7,431 nucleotides of DNA, taken from contig PMST01000561.1 of assembly GCA_003168295.1 (NCBI GenBank), positions 12,145-19,575 on the forward strand, written 5' to 3'. A program made the position numbers and the translations under genes. Origin of the DNA: Actinomycetota bacterium (GTDB lineage: Bacteria > Actinomycetota > Actinomycetes > Streptosporangiales > Streptosporangiaceae). Of this stretch, positions 1 through 6,299 are shown in pieces. The notes below the pieces were generated by a model that ran no database searches, was not told where the DNA came from, and worked only from the letters and a program-made list of their open reading frames with translations. Positions within the stretch are counted from its first letter, which is position 1; every line of letters begins with the position of its first letter.

Positions 1-131
1 ACCATCGGCATCTCGCGCGAGCCGTCCGCGCCTGCGATCCGGCCGGGGGCGCCGCGCCGGCGCCTACCGCCGCGCCGACGGCCGCCCGCCGGCTCGGGGG
101 GCCGCAGGCTGTCGTAATCCGAGGTAGTCAC
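1..131 (-). CDS. Probable NrfD-like membrane subunit of formate dehydrogenase, N-terminal fragment
   Basis: An open frame starts at a GTG (129-131) that overlaps the fdhB stop codon as GTGA and stays open for 43 codons to the window edge. The peptide begins MTTSDYDSLRPPEP and continues with a very Arg/Gly-rich stretch (residues 17-31), ending in REMPMV. From memory, actinobacterial formate dehydrogenase operons often carry a third gene with this kind of basic leader, encoding a polytopic NrfD/PsrC-type quinone-interacting membrane subunit; the membrane part would lie outside the window. The four-base overlap implies translational coupling to the iron-sulfur subunit. The in-frame ATG codons at 41 and 43 are alternative starts, which would turn the Arg/Gly stretch into untranslated or overlapping sequence. 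The frame and coupling are seen directly; the family is inferred from operon position and a short resemblance only. Confidence 0.5.
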   Translation of the reverse strand, partial: MTTSDYDSLRPPEPAGGRRRGGRRRRGAPGRIAGADGSREMPM

Positions 132-1123
132 GAACGTCCCTTCAGGAACGAGAGCACGGCGGCGGCTATCATGCCTGCCGCGGCGAGGCCCGCCTGCCTG
201 AACATCTGCGGCAGGTCGGCGGTCGGCACCCGCGGGTCGGGCGGGAGTCCGTAGACCTCGGGCTCGTCGAGGAGCAGGAAGATCGACGCGGTGCCGCCGA
301 CGCCGTCCAGGTCGTTGGCGCCGTAGAGCCGCGCCTCCGTCCTTCCCTCCGCGTGCAGTTCGGCGACTCGTTCCTTGGCCTGGGCCACCAGCTCGTCCCG
401 GTCGCCGAACTTGATCGACGTCGTCGGGCAGGTCTTCGCGCAGGCCGGCGTCTGGCCCTCGACCAGCCGGTCGTAGCACAGCGTGCACTTCTGGGCGACG
501 CCGAGGTGGTGCACCGCGGGCTGTTCGCCCTTGCGCTCACCCCGCTTGGCCTTCGGCGCGGCCGTGCCGTCGGTGCGACGCTCGATCACGCCGAACGGAC
601 AGCCGGCCACGCAGGTACCGCACCCGTTGCAGACGTCGGCCTGCACCACGACGGTGCCGAACTCGGTGCGGAACAGCGCACCGGTGGGGCACACGTCCAG
701 GCATCCGGCGTGGGTGCAGTGCTTGCACACGTCGGACGACATCAGCCAGCGGAACTCCGGCGTGTCCGGCGGAGCCGTACTGACCGCGGCCGGGTCCGCG
801 GTGGCCGGCGCGCCCAGGCCCGGCATGCCGAGGCTGACCAGCGCCCGGCCAGATGCTCGTGCCTCCTCGACGCGGTCCTGGCCCTGCTCGATGAAGGCGA
901 CATGCCGCCAGGTGCTGGCGCCCAGCGCGCCGGTGTTGTCGTAGGACGACCCGAGCAGCTCGAGGTCGCCGTCGCGAGGGTTGTGGTTCCACTCCTTGCA
1001 GGCCACCTCGCAGGCCTTGCATCCGATGCAGATCGAGGTGTCGGTGAAGAAACCCTTGCGCGGCCCGGGATCTTTCCACCGCGCATCGGCGGCCGGGTCG
1101 GTCGGACCGGTCAGCTGACCCAT
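128..1123 (-). CDS. fdhB: Formate dehydrogenase iron-sulfur (beta) subunit
   Basis: This 331-residue protein carries electrons from the catalytic subunit towards the membrane. Sixteen cysteines form four ferredoxin-type [4Fe-4S] sets: C32/C35/C38/C42 (ICIGCKACEVAC), C133/C136/C141/C145, C165/C168/C171/C175, and C213/C216/C228/C232. This is the layout of the FdnH/FdoH/FdhB and DmsB/PsrB family. A hydrophobic segment at about residues 311-326 (AGLAAAGMIAAAVLSFL), followed by a short basic tail, looks like the single C-terminal membrane helix of FDH-N beta subunits. Residues about 88-120 are an Ala/Pro/Gly-rich insert between clusters one and two. The ATG at 1121-1123 shares one base with the catalytic-subunit stop (TGATG), with GGAGG four bases upstream, so it is both coupled and independently initiable. 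It is followed by a GTGA overlap with the next gene. The family is clear; the physiological electron acceptor is not visible. Confidence 0.95.
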   Translation of the reverse strand: MGQLTGPTDPAADARWKDPGPRKGFFTDTSICIGCKACEVACKEWNHNPRDGDLELLGSSYDNTGALGASTWRHVAFIEQGQDRVEEARASGRALVSLGMPGLGAPATADPAAVSTAPPDTPEFRWLMSSDVCKHCTHAGCLDVCPTGALFRTEFGTVVVQADVCNGCGTCVAGCPFGVIERRTDGTAAPKAKRGERKGEQPAVHHLGVAQKCTLCYDRLVEGQTPACAKTCPTTSIKFGDRDELVAQAKERVAELHAEGRTEARLYGANDLDGVGGTASIFLLLDEPEVYGLPPDPRVPTADLPQMFRQAGLAAAGMIAAAVLSFLKGRS

Positions 1124-4100
1124 CAGTCCTCCCTCTTCGGATCGGCGAGCTCGCGGGCGGGATCGGTGATCCGCACGTTATCGGTCTCGATCGTGGCGCC
1201 GGAACGGGCCTGGTAACCGGCGATCAGGCGGAGCAGTTCCGCACCCGTCGGCCTGCGCCCCACCCGGATGTCGCAAGATCCGGCCTTGGATTCCTGGATC
1301 TGCACGTTGGGATCGAGGGTCACGCCGAGCAGGTCGTTGGCGGCATCACCGCTGACGATCGCGTCCGTCCCCACCCCCCAGTGGTAAGGCAGCCCGACCT
1401 GATGCACGATGCGGCCGCCGATGACCAGCGGGGTCATCCGCTCGGTGACCAGTACCTTCGCCTCGATCGCCGCCCGGGGCGAGATGATGGTGGCCCAGCC
1501 GTAGTTCTCCAGGCCGCGCTCGGCCGCCAGCTCGGGCGAGACCTCGCAGAACATCTCCGGCTGCAATTCGGACAGGTAGGGCAGCCAGCGGCTCATCCCG
1601 CCCGCGGTGTGGTGCTCGGTGAGCCGGTAGGTGGTGAACACATACGGGTAGACGTCCGCGCCGGGCGTGCCGGCGCTCGGCGCGCTGAGGTTGTCGGTGC
1701 GCGCGAACGTGATCCGGGCCGGGCTTTGCTGCTGGGGGTAGAGCGCGTTGGCCACCGGCGACTCCTGCGGCTCGTAGTGCGCGGGCAGCGGCCCGTCGAC
1801 CATGCCCTTGGGCGCGAACAGCCAGCCCTTGCCGTCGGCCTGCATGATGAACGGGTCGTCACCGGCCAGCGCGGCCGAGCCGCCCAGATCCGGGTCGGGC
1901 CGGCTGCCCGGGGCGCGATCGGCCACGAAGTCGGGGACGTCGTTGCCGACCCAGCGGCCCTGTTCCGCATCCCACCAGACGTACTTCTTGCGCTCGCTCC
2001 ACGGGTTGCCGTCCGGGTCGGCCGACGCCCGGTTATACAAGATCCGGCGGTTGGCAGGCCAGGCCCAGCCCCACTCGGACTGACTCGGCGACGGGCCGCC
2101 GTGCGGCACCCGGCTGGCCGCCCGGTTGACGCCGCCGGCGTACACCCCGGCATAGATCCAGCAGCCGCCGGCGGTGGAGCCGTCGGCCCGCATCTGGGTG
2201 TACGACGAGAGCGGCTGGCCGGCGTCCGGTCCAGCCAGGTATCGGCCGTTGATCTCGGCCAGCACCGACTCCGAATCGGGGTCACCGCGGGAGTCGGTGC
2301 GATAGTCCCAGGTCAGGTCGAGCAATGGCCGGTCCCGCTCGTCTGTCGAACCGGCCAGCCGCTGCCTGATCCGCTGGCCAAGGGAGAAGAAGAACTGCAG
2401 CTCGCTTTGGCAGTCGCCGGGCGGCTCGACCGCCTTGTGACGCCACTGCAACAGCCGCTGCGTCTGGGTGAACGAGCCGGCCTTCTCCACGTGGCTGGCC
2501 GCGGGTAGGAAGAACACCTCGGTCTCGATGTCCTCCGCGCGCAGCTCGCCGGAGGCGATCTCGGGGCCGTCTTTCCACCAGGTGGCCGACTCGATGAGGT
2601 TGAGGTCGCGGACCACCAGCCACTTCAGGTGTGACATGCCCAGTCGTTGCTGCCGGCCGTTCGCCGAGCCGACGGCTGGATTCTGGCCGAGGAGGAAGTA
2701 GCCCTCCACCTGGCCGGCCAGCATGGCGGTGACGGTCTGGTAGGTACCGTGCGGACCGGTCAGCCGGGGCAGGTAGTCATAGGCCCAGTCGTTGTCCTCG
2801 CGGGCGGCGTCCCCCCACCAGGCTTTGAGCAGGCTCACGGTGTAGGCATCGGCGTCGGTCCAGAACCCCTTTTGTTTCTTCGACGCAATCGACTCCAGGT
2901 ACTCCTGAAGGGAGTCGTGCCGGCCGGCCCGGGGCATCGGCAGGTAACCCGCGAGGAGGTTGAACAGCGTCGGGATGTCGGTGGAGCCCTGGATGCTGGC
3001 GTGGCCCCGCAGGGCCATGATGCCGCTGCCCGGGCGGCCCACGTTGCCCAGCAGCAGCTGCAGTATCGCCGCGGTGCGGATGAACTGCGCGCCCAAGGTG
3101 TGCTGGGTCCAGCCGACGGCGTAGGCGAAGCAGGTGGTGCGCTCGCGCCCGGAGTTCTCCGTGATCGCGCGGGCGAGGTAGGCGAAGTCATCGATGCCGA
3201 TGCCGCAGACGTCGCGGACCATCTCGGGGGTGTAGCGCGCGAAGTGCCGCTTGAGGATCTGGAACACCGTGTGCGGGTGCTGCAGGGTCTCGTCGCGCTG
3301 CGGCTGGGCGTGCTGCAGCGGCGGGCCTCCGCTGCCGTGCTCGTCGCCGGCCGCGCGGGCCGCGGCGCTGGCGCCGTGCTCGTGGCCACCGCCGGGTGAC
3401 TCCACGCCGTCGCCGCCTGGCTCGGCGTACGCCCATGTGGCCGGGTCGTACTGCCCGGTCTCGGGGTCGAAGCCGGAGAACAGCCCGCCGAGGTCCTCGG
3501 TGTCGCGGAAGTCCTCGTTCACCAGGGTCGCGGCGTTGGTGTAGGCGACGACGTACTCCTTGAACCACAGGTCGTTGGTGAGCACGTGGTTGATCAGCGC
3601 GCCGAGCAGCACCACGTCGGAACCGGCCCGGATCGGGATGTGCTTGTCGGCGATCGCCGAGGTCCGGGTGAAGCGCGGGTCGACGTGGATGATCTTCGCC
3701 CCGCGGGCCTTGGCCTCCGCCACCCATTGGAAGCCAACGGGATGGCACTCGGCCATGTTGGAGCCCTGGATGACGATGCAGTCGGCGTTGGCCATGTCCT
3801 GCAGGGATTGGGTGGCGCCGCCGCGCCCGAACGAGGCTCCCAAACTGGGAACGGTGGCGGAGTGTCAAATGCGGGCCTGGTTCTCGATCTGGATCGCGCC
3901 GGCCGCCGTGAAGAGTTTCTTGATGAGATAGTTCTCTTCGTTGTCCAGCGTCGCGCCGCCCAGCGAGGCGATGCCCATCGTGCGGCGCAGCAGCCGGCCC
4001 TTCTCGTCGCACTGCTGCCAGCCGTTGCGGCGCGACTCCAGGAACCGGTCGGCCACCATGTCGAGGGCGGTGTCGAGGTCGAGGCGCTGCCACTCGGTCG

Positions 4101-4434
4101 CGCGGGGGGCACGGTAGAGCACGTGAGTTTGCCGACCGGGGGAGTTGACGAGTTGCTCGCTCGCCGCCCCCTTCGGGCACAGCCGACCGCGCGAGATCGG
4201 GGAGTCCGGGTCGCCCTCGATCTGGACGACCTTCTCGCCGGAGACGTAGACGCGCTGGCCACAGCCCACGGCGCAGTAGGGGCACACGCTCTGCACGACA
4301 CGATCGGCGGTCGACGTCCGCGGTGTGAGGTCGCGGGTGTGCTGGGAGGTCACGGCCGGGCCGCGGCCGAGCAGGTCGCCGGAGCGCACCTGCCGTACGA
4401 CCGGCCACTCCAGCAAGCTCCATCGTCGTGCCAC
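1123..4434 (-). CDS. fdhA: Selenocysteine-containing formate dehydrogenase catalytic (alpha) subunit
   Basis: This Mo/W-bis-MGD enzyme oxidises formate to CO2. It is one 1103-residue gene interrupted by an in-frame TGA at 3865-3867 that encodes Sec190. Upstream, residues 1-189 hold the N-terminal [4Fe-4S] ligands C51/C54/C58 (CPYCAVGC) and C86, with Lys88 in LCPKGA between cluster and cofactor. The active-site segment reads ENQARI-U-H191-SATV, the FDH selenocysteine-histidine signature. Downstream come GASFGRGGAT and IQGSNMAECHPVGFQW (about residues 223-238), and a C-terminal dinucleotide-binding domain with VGLPYHWGVGTD and SCDIRVGR. There is no Tat signal: Arg3-Arg4 is not followed by a hydrophobic run, so the site is probably cytoplasmic. 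The start is GTG 4432-4434; a TAG at 4444-4446 blocks any longer start in frame, and no spaced ribosome-binding site precedes it. A TTG at 3841-3843 can be mistaken for the start of a separate 906-residue gene. The stop overlaps fdhB (TGATG). SelA/B/C/D must be encoded elsewhere. Confidence 0.95.
3289..3423 (-). other. Gly/His/Ala-rich low-complexity insert within FdhA
   Basis: Residues about 338-382 of the catalytic subunit are poorly structured, with repeated GGG, HEHG, DEHG and QHAQ patterns. They lie between the conserved segments FDPETGQYDPATWAY and LQHPHTVFQILKRHF. The neighbours on both sides are strongly family-like, so this is a surface loop or linker rather than a frameshift. Actinobacterial relatives carry variable sequence at this point, as far as I recall. 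Confidence 0.6.
3838..3850 (-). promoter_or_regulatory. Candidate bacterial SECIS hairpin
   Basis: In the fdhA mRNA, nucleotides 15-27 after the UGA can form a perfect five-pair stem, UCCCA with UGGGA, closed by a three-base loop GUU. Bacterial SECIS elements lie within the coding sequence just 3' of the UGA, with a short upper stem and a G in the first positions of a small apical loop; the loop G here is nucleotide 20. A weaker lower stem could form between CGCC (nucleotides 7-10) and GGCG further downstream. The hairpin is visible; recognition by SelB is inferred. Confidence 0.65.
3865..3867 (-). other. In-frame UGA selenocysteine codon of fdhA
   Basis: On the minus strand the codons read CGC-ATT-TGA-CAC-TCC, giving R-I-U-H-S. 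Sec followed by His is the active-site pair of selenium formate dehydrogenases such as E. coli FdhF and FdnG. The reading frame is the same on both sides (4434 and 3843 differ by 197 codons), and family-typical sequence continues without a gap, which excludes an ordinary nonsense end of a short protein. Confidence 0.96.
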
Positions 4435-4440
4435 CTTCCG

Positions 4441-4470
4441 AAGCTAATGCCTTGGTATGCCCGGTGGCAA
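4441..4470 (-). promoter_or_regulatory. Candidate promoter of the formate dehydrogenase operon, leaderless
   Basis: On the minus strand TTGCCA (4470-4465) is followed after 18 bases by TAGCTT (4446-4441), a TANNNT-type -10 element. Six bases (CGGAAG) separate it from the fdhA GTG start at 4434, so a start point about seven bases downstream of the -10 would coincide with the start codon. That would give a leaderless mRNA, which is common in actinobacteria, and would explain the lack of a properly spaced Shine-Dalgarno sequence. Prediction only. Confidence 0.45.
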
Positions 4471-4543
4471 TGATCCCGTTATGCGGGCCAGGCACGGACC
4501 GGAGTGAACCCTGGACGTGCTCGCGGCGACGAGCCTGGAGATC

Positions 4544-4580
4544 GTTCCGGAATTCGTTCCACAATTGTGTTCCGAAAAAC
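4544..4580 (+). repeat. Three tandem GTTCC-type repeats, possible operator or recombination site
   Basis: Three head-to-tail copies lie directly upstream of the recombinase fusion gene: GTTCCGGAATTC (4544-4555), GTTCCACAATTGT (4556-4568) and GTTCCGAAAAAC (4569-4580), with pattern GTTCC-NN-AA. The stretch also holds palindromes TTCCGGAA (4545-4552), GAATTC (4550-4555) and CACAATTGTG (4560-4569). ACCGTACGGT (4579-4588) and a second GAATTC (4592-4597) follow. It is markedly more AT-rich than its surroundings. Small serine recombinases usually bind sites next to their own gene, so this is the natural candidate for autoregulation or a res-like site. Confidence 0.5.
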
Positions 4581-4600
4581 CGTACGGTATTGAATTCTGG

Positions 4601-4606
4601 TACGAT
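4601..4606 (+). promoter_or_regulatory. Candidate -10 element for the recombinase-fusion gene
   Basis: TACGAT fits TANNNT and lies seven bases before the ATG at 4614, which would allow leaderless transcription from that codon. It overlaps the alternative ATG at 4605. No convincing -35 hexamer is visible at the right distance, and no Shine-Dalgarno sequence precedes either ATG. A competing -10, TACGGT (4583-4588), sits inside a palindrome and would start a transcript just upstream of both codons. Confidence 0.3.
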
Positions 4607-5579
4607 GCTGACTATGGGAACCGGTGTCGTTCACCCGCAACACGGCGTTGACCTGGGCTACGCCCGCGTCTCGACCACCAGGGAGTCGCTGGCGCGCCAG
4701 CTCGACGCGCTGAGCGCGGAGGGCATCGCAGACGAGCGGATCTACACCGACAATAAGACCGGTAGCAGCCTCGAGCGTGAGGGCCTGAACCAGCTGCTCG
4801 GCTACGCCCGGCCCGGGGACACGATCGTGGTCCACACACTCGACCGGATCGGCCGCAACCTCCGCGAGGTCCTCAACCTCGTCCACGACCTGGCAGGCCG
4901 CGGAATCGGCGTCCGTTCCCTGGCGGACCCGCTGCCCGTCGACAGCACCGACGAGGGCATGGGCCGCATCGCGTTCGGGCTGCTCACGCTGTTCGCCGGA
5001 ATGGAGCGCACCTACACCGCCGAGCGCGCCGCCCACGCCCGCACCGTCGCCGAGGCCGGTAACCGCCACATCGGCCGGCCCATCGCCCACCCGGCCGACA
5101 CGATCGAGTACGCCCGGCTCCTGCGCGGGGAGGGCCAGAGCTACGGCGAGATCAGCGCCAAAACGAAGATCCCGAAAGCCTCGCTGTACCGCTACCTCAC
5201 GCCGCCGCACCTGCAGCCGGCCTCGACGCGGCCCGCCGGGCCCGGGCCGCGGTATCAGTCCCGTCCCGGGCGCCGGGCGCTGGTCGTCGCCAGCCTGGCC
5301 GACCTGCGCGGACCCGCCCAGGGTACGGTCGAGCTTCCGCTGCGGCTGTTCTGGAGTTCGGATGACCGCACCTTCGATCTGGGCAAGCCGTTCATGCTGC
5401 GATCGCTGTACGAGACCGTGCTCCGGGAAGCAAGCCGGCCGGAAGACCTCACCACTTACCTGAACGGTGAGGTGCTGATCGCGATCTGGGCAGACCTGTA
5501 CCTGCCCAAGGGCGTCCGGCAGGCCTGGGAAGACCAGCACCTGGACCTGCGCGCCGCCCGGGCGGCGGCGCTGGCCTGA
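4605..5579 (+). CDS. Small serine recombinase fused to an AbiEii-partner-like C-terminal domain
   Basis: The first roughly 200 of 324 residues are a complete resolvase/invertase-type recombinase. YARVST carries the nucleophile Ser23 with Arg21; GSSLEREGL supplies Arg58; LDRIGRN supplies Asp80, Arg81 and Arg84; and GMERTYTAERA forms the E-helix region. A Hin-like helix-turn-helix follows (about 165-198, SYGEISAKTKIPKASLYRYL). A Pro/Gly/Arg-rich linker (199-224) leads into a second domain (about 226-316) with LADLRGP, VELPLRLFWS, YETVLREA, YLNG and LPKGVRQAWE. I recall this domain as a small free-standing actinobacterial protein next to AbiEii-type nucleotidyltransferases; its function is unknown to me, and antitoxin is an inference from position. 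The start is ATG 4605 or 4614; the frame is open further left to 4428, but that would overlap fdhA and reads as non-protein-like. The stop overlaps the next gene (TGATG). Confidence 0.85.
   Translation: MLTMGTGVVHPQHGVDLGYARVSTTRESLARQLDALSAEGIADERIYTDNKTGSSLEREGLNQLLGYARPGDTIVVHTLDRIGRNLREVLNLVHDLAGRGIGVRSLADPLPVDSTDEGMGRIAFGLLTLFAGMERTYTAERAAHARTVAEAGNRHIGRPIAHPADTIEYARLLRGEGQSYGEISAKTKIPKASLYRYLTPPHLQPASTRPAGPGPRYQSRPGRRALVVASLADLRGPAQGTVELPLRLFWSSDDRTFDLGKPFMLRSLYETVLREASRPEDLTTYLNGEVLIAIWADLYLPKGVRQAWEDQHLDLRAARAAALA
5551..5571 (+). promoter_or_regulatory. GC-only hairpin just before the nucleotidyltransferase start
   Basis: GCGCCGCC (5551-5558) can pair fully with GGCGGCGC (5564-5571) around a five-base loop. 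The hairpin ends seven bases before the ATG at 5579, where a ribosome-binding site would lie. There is no Shine-Dalgarno sequence there, so translation of the downstream gene probably depends on ribosomes finishing the upstream gene and melting the stem. The same bases encode the Ala-rich C-terminus, so ordinary codon bias may also produce it. Confidence 0.4.
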
Positions 5580-6238
5580 TGCCGCTGGACGAGCTGCACC
5601 GCGAGGTGGCCGTCATCGCGCTGAACGCGGCGGCCCGGCACGGGTTCGCGCTGGCCGGCGGGTGCGCACTGATCGCGTACGGTCTCATCGCCCGTCCCAC
5701 CGAGGACGTCGACCTGTTCACCGACGACTCCCGCGGCGTGCAGGCCGCCGCCGGCGAGGTGGAGGCCAGCCTGCGCGCCGCGGGCTTCGAGGCGGAACGG
5801 CAGGACAATACCGCCGGCCTGGCCGGTGTCTTCGAGGGGATGGGCGAAGGGCTGGCCGAGTGGATCATCACCGGGCCTGGCGGCCGCCAGATGATGCTGC
5901 AGATGTCTTATTTCGACCGCGGTCACCAGCCAGTGATCATGGACATCGGCCCCGTGCTCGACCTTGACGACGTGGTCGGCGGCAAGGTGTGCGCGCTGGC
6001 CAGCCGGGCCGTCGAGCGCGATTACGTGGACACGGCCGCCGCGCTCGGACGTGGCTACAGCGTCGAGCAGCTGATCGGGTTGGCCCGGGCCCTGGACCCG
6101 GGCTTGACCGCCGAGGACTTCGCGGACGCCGGGAGCCGGCTGGACCACCTGGACGATGAGGCCTTCGCCCGCTACCGCCTCAGCCCGCAGGACGTCGCCC
6201 AGATAAGGGAGCGGTTCGCGGCCTGGCCCCGCGCCTGA
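5579..6238 (+). CDS. AbiEii/AbiGii-family nucleotidyltransferase, toxin-type
   Basis: This 219-residue protein is a member of the DNA polymerase beta-like nucleotidyltransferase superfamily, the fold of AbiEii and MenT toxins. It shows the GG motif at 27-28 (LAGGCALIAYGL), then RPTEDVDLF with metal-binding Asp43 and Asp45. The family's second conserved block follows: GGKVCALASRAVERDYVDT (Lys136, Arg143, Arg147, Asp148, Asp151), comparable to the K-x-R-KDYxD segment of AbiEii proteins. It is shorter than classical lactococcal AbiEii (about 300 residues) but typical of the short actinobacterial forms. The ATG overlaps the upstream stop by one base (TGATG) without its own ribosome-binding site, so the two are translated as a pair. 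By family analogy it transfers nucleotides to tRNA or another target and is toxic when unbalanced; that is not shown here. It may alternatively be a non-toxic nucleotidyltransferase. Confidence 0.88.
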   Translation: MPLDELHREVAVIALNAAARHGFALAGGCALIAYGLIARPTEDVDLFTDDSRGVQAAAGEVEASLRAAGFEAERQDNTAGLAGVFEGMGEGLAEWIITGPGGRQMMLQMSYFDRGHQPVIMDIGPVLDLDDVVGGKVCALASRAVERDYVDTAAALGRGYSVEQLIGLARALDPGLTAEDFADAGSRLDHLDDEAFARYRLSPQDVAQIRERFAAWPRA

Positions 6239-6263
6239 CCGGCTCCTCGCCACGGGCTAGCAT
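6235..6263 (+). promoter_or_regulatory. Candidate promoter of the PPOX-class oxidoreductase
   Basis: CTGACC (6235-6240) and TAGCAT (6258-6263) are separated by exactly 17 bases, close to the TTGACA/TANNNT consensus. The predicted start is near 6270, about 30 bases before the ATG. The -35 element overlaps the stop codon of the nucleotidyltransferase gene. Confidence 0.5.
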
Positions 6264-6293
6264 CGGCAGGAGTTCAGACCTACTGGCGAGGAG
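6243..6293 (+). promoter_or_regulatory. Inverted repeat that includes the ribosome-binding site of the PPOX gene
   Basis: CTCCTCGCCA (6243-6252) is the exact reverse complement of TGGCGAGGAG (6284-6293), with 31 bases between. The right arm contains GAGGAG (6288-6293), the Shine-Dalgarno sequence six bases before the ATG at 6300. In a read-through RNA from the module upstream, the stem would hide the ribosome-binding site. A transcript from the promoter nested between the arms would lack the left arm and stay open. Confidence 0.55.
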
Positions 6294-6299
6294 ATTCAG

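Noticed and set aside
353..2508. Long plus-strand open frames (353-1216 and 1381-2508) antisense to the formate dehydrogenase genes.
   Set aside because: The products are Arg/Ala/Gly/Val-rich with no recognisable domain. They lie opposite well-identified genes, so GC-driven absence of stop codons explains them.
3188..4564. A 458-codon open frame on the minus strand across the 5' half of fdhA.
   Set aside because: It is an alternate frame of the catalytic subunit. Its product is Arg/Pro-rich without any motif, as expected from high-GC shadow frames, while the overlapping frame encodes clear Fe-S and active-site motifs.
4428..4604. Extension of the recombinase gene to an upstream ATG at 4428.
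   Set aside because: It would add 59 residues of non-family sequence, overlap the fdhA start and run through the repeat-rich intergenic region; recombinases of this family begin only a few residues before YARVST.
4479..6253. Minus-strand open frames opposite the recombinase fusion (4479-5540) and the nucleotidyltransferase (5456-6253).
   Set aside because: They are antisense shadows of genes with complete catalytic motifs; no family resemblance and no ribosome-binding site.
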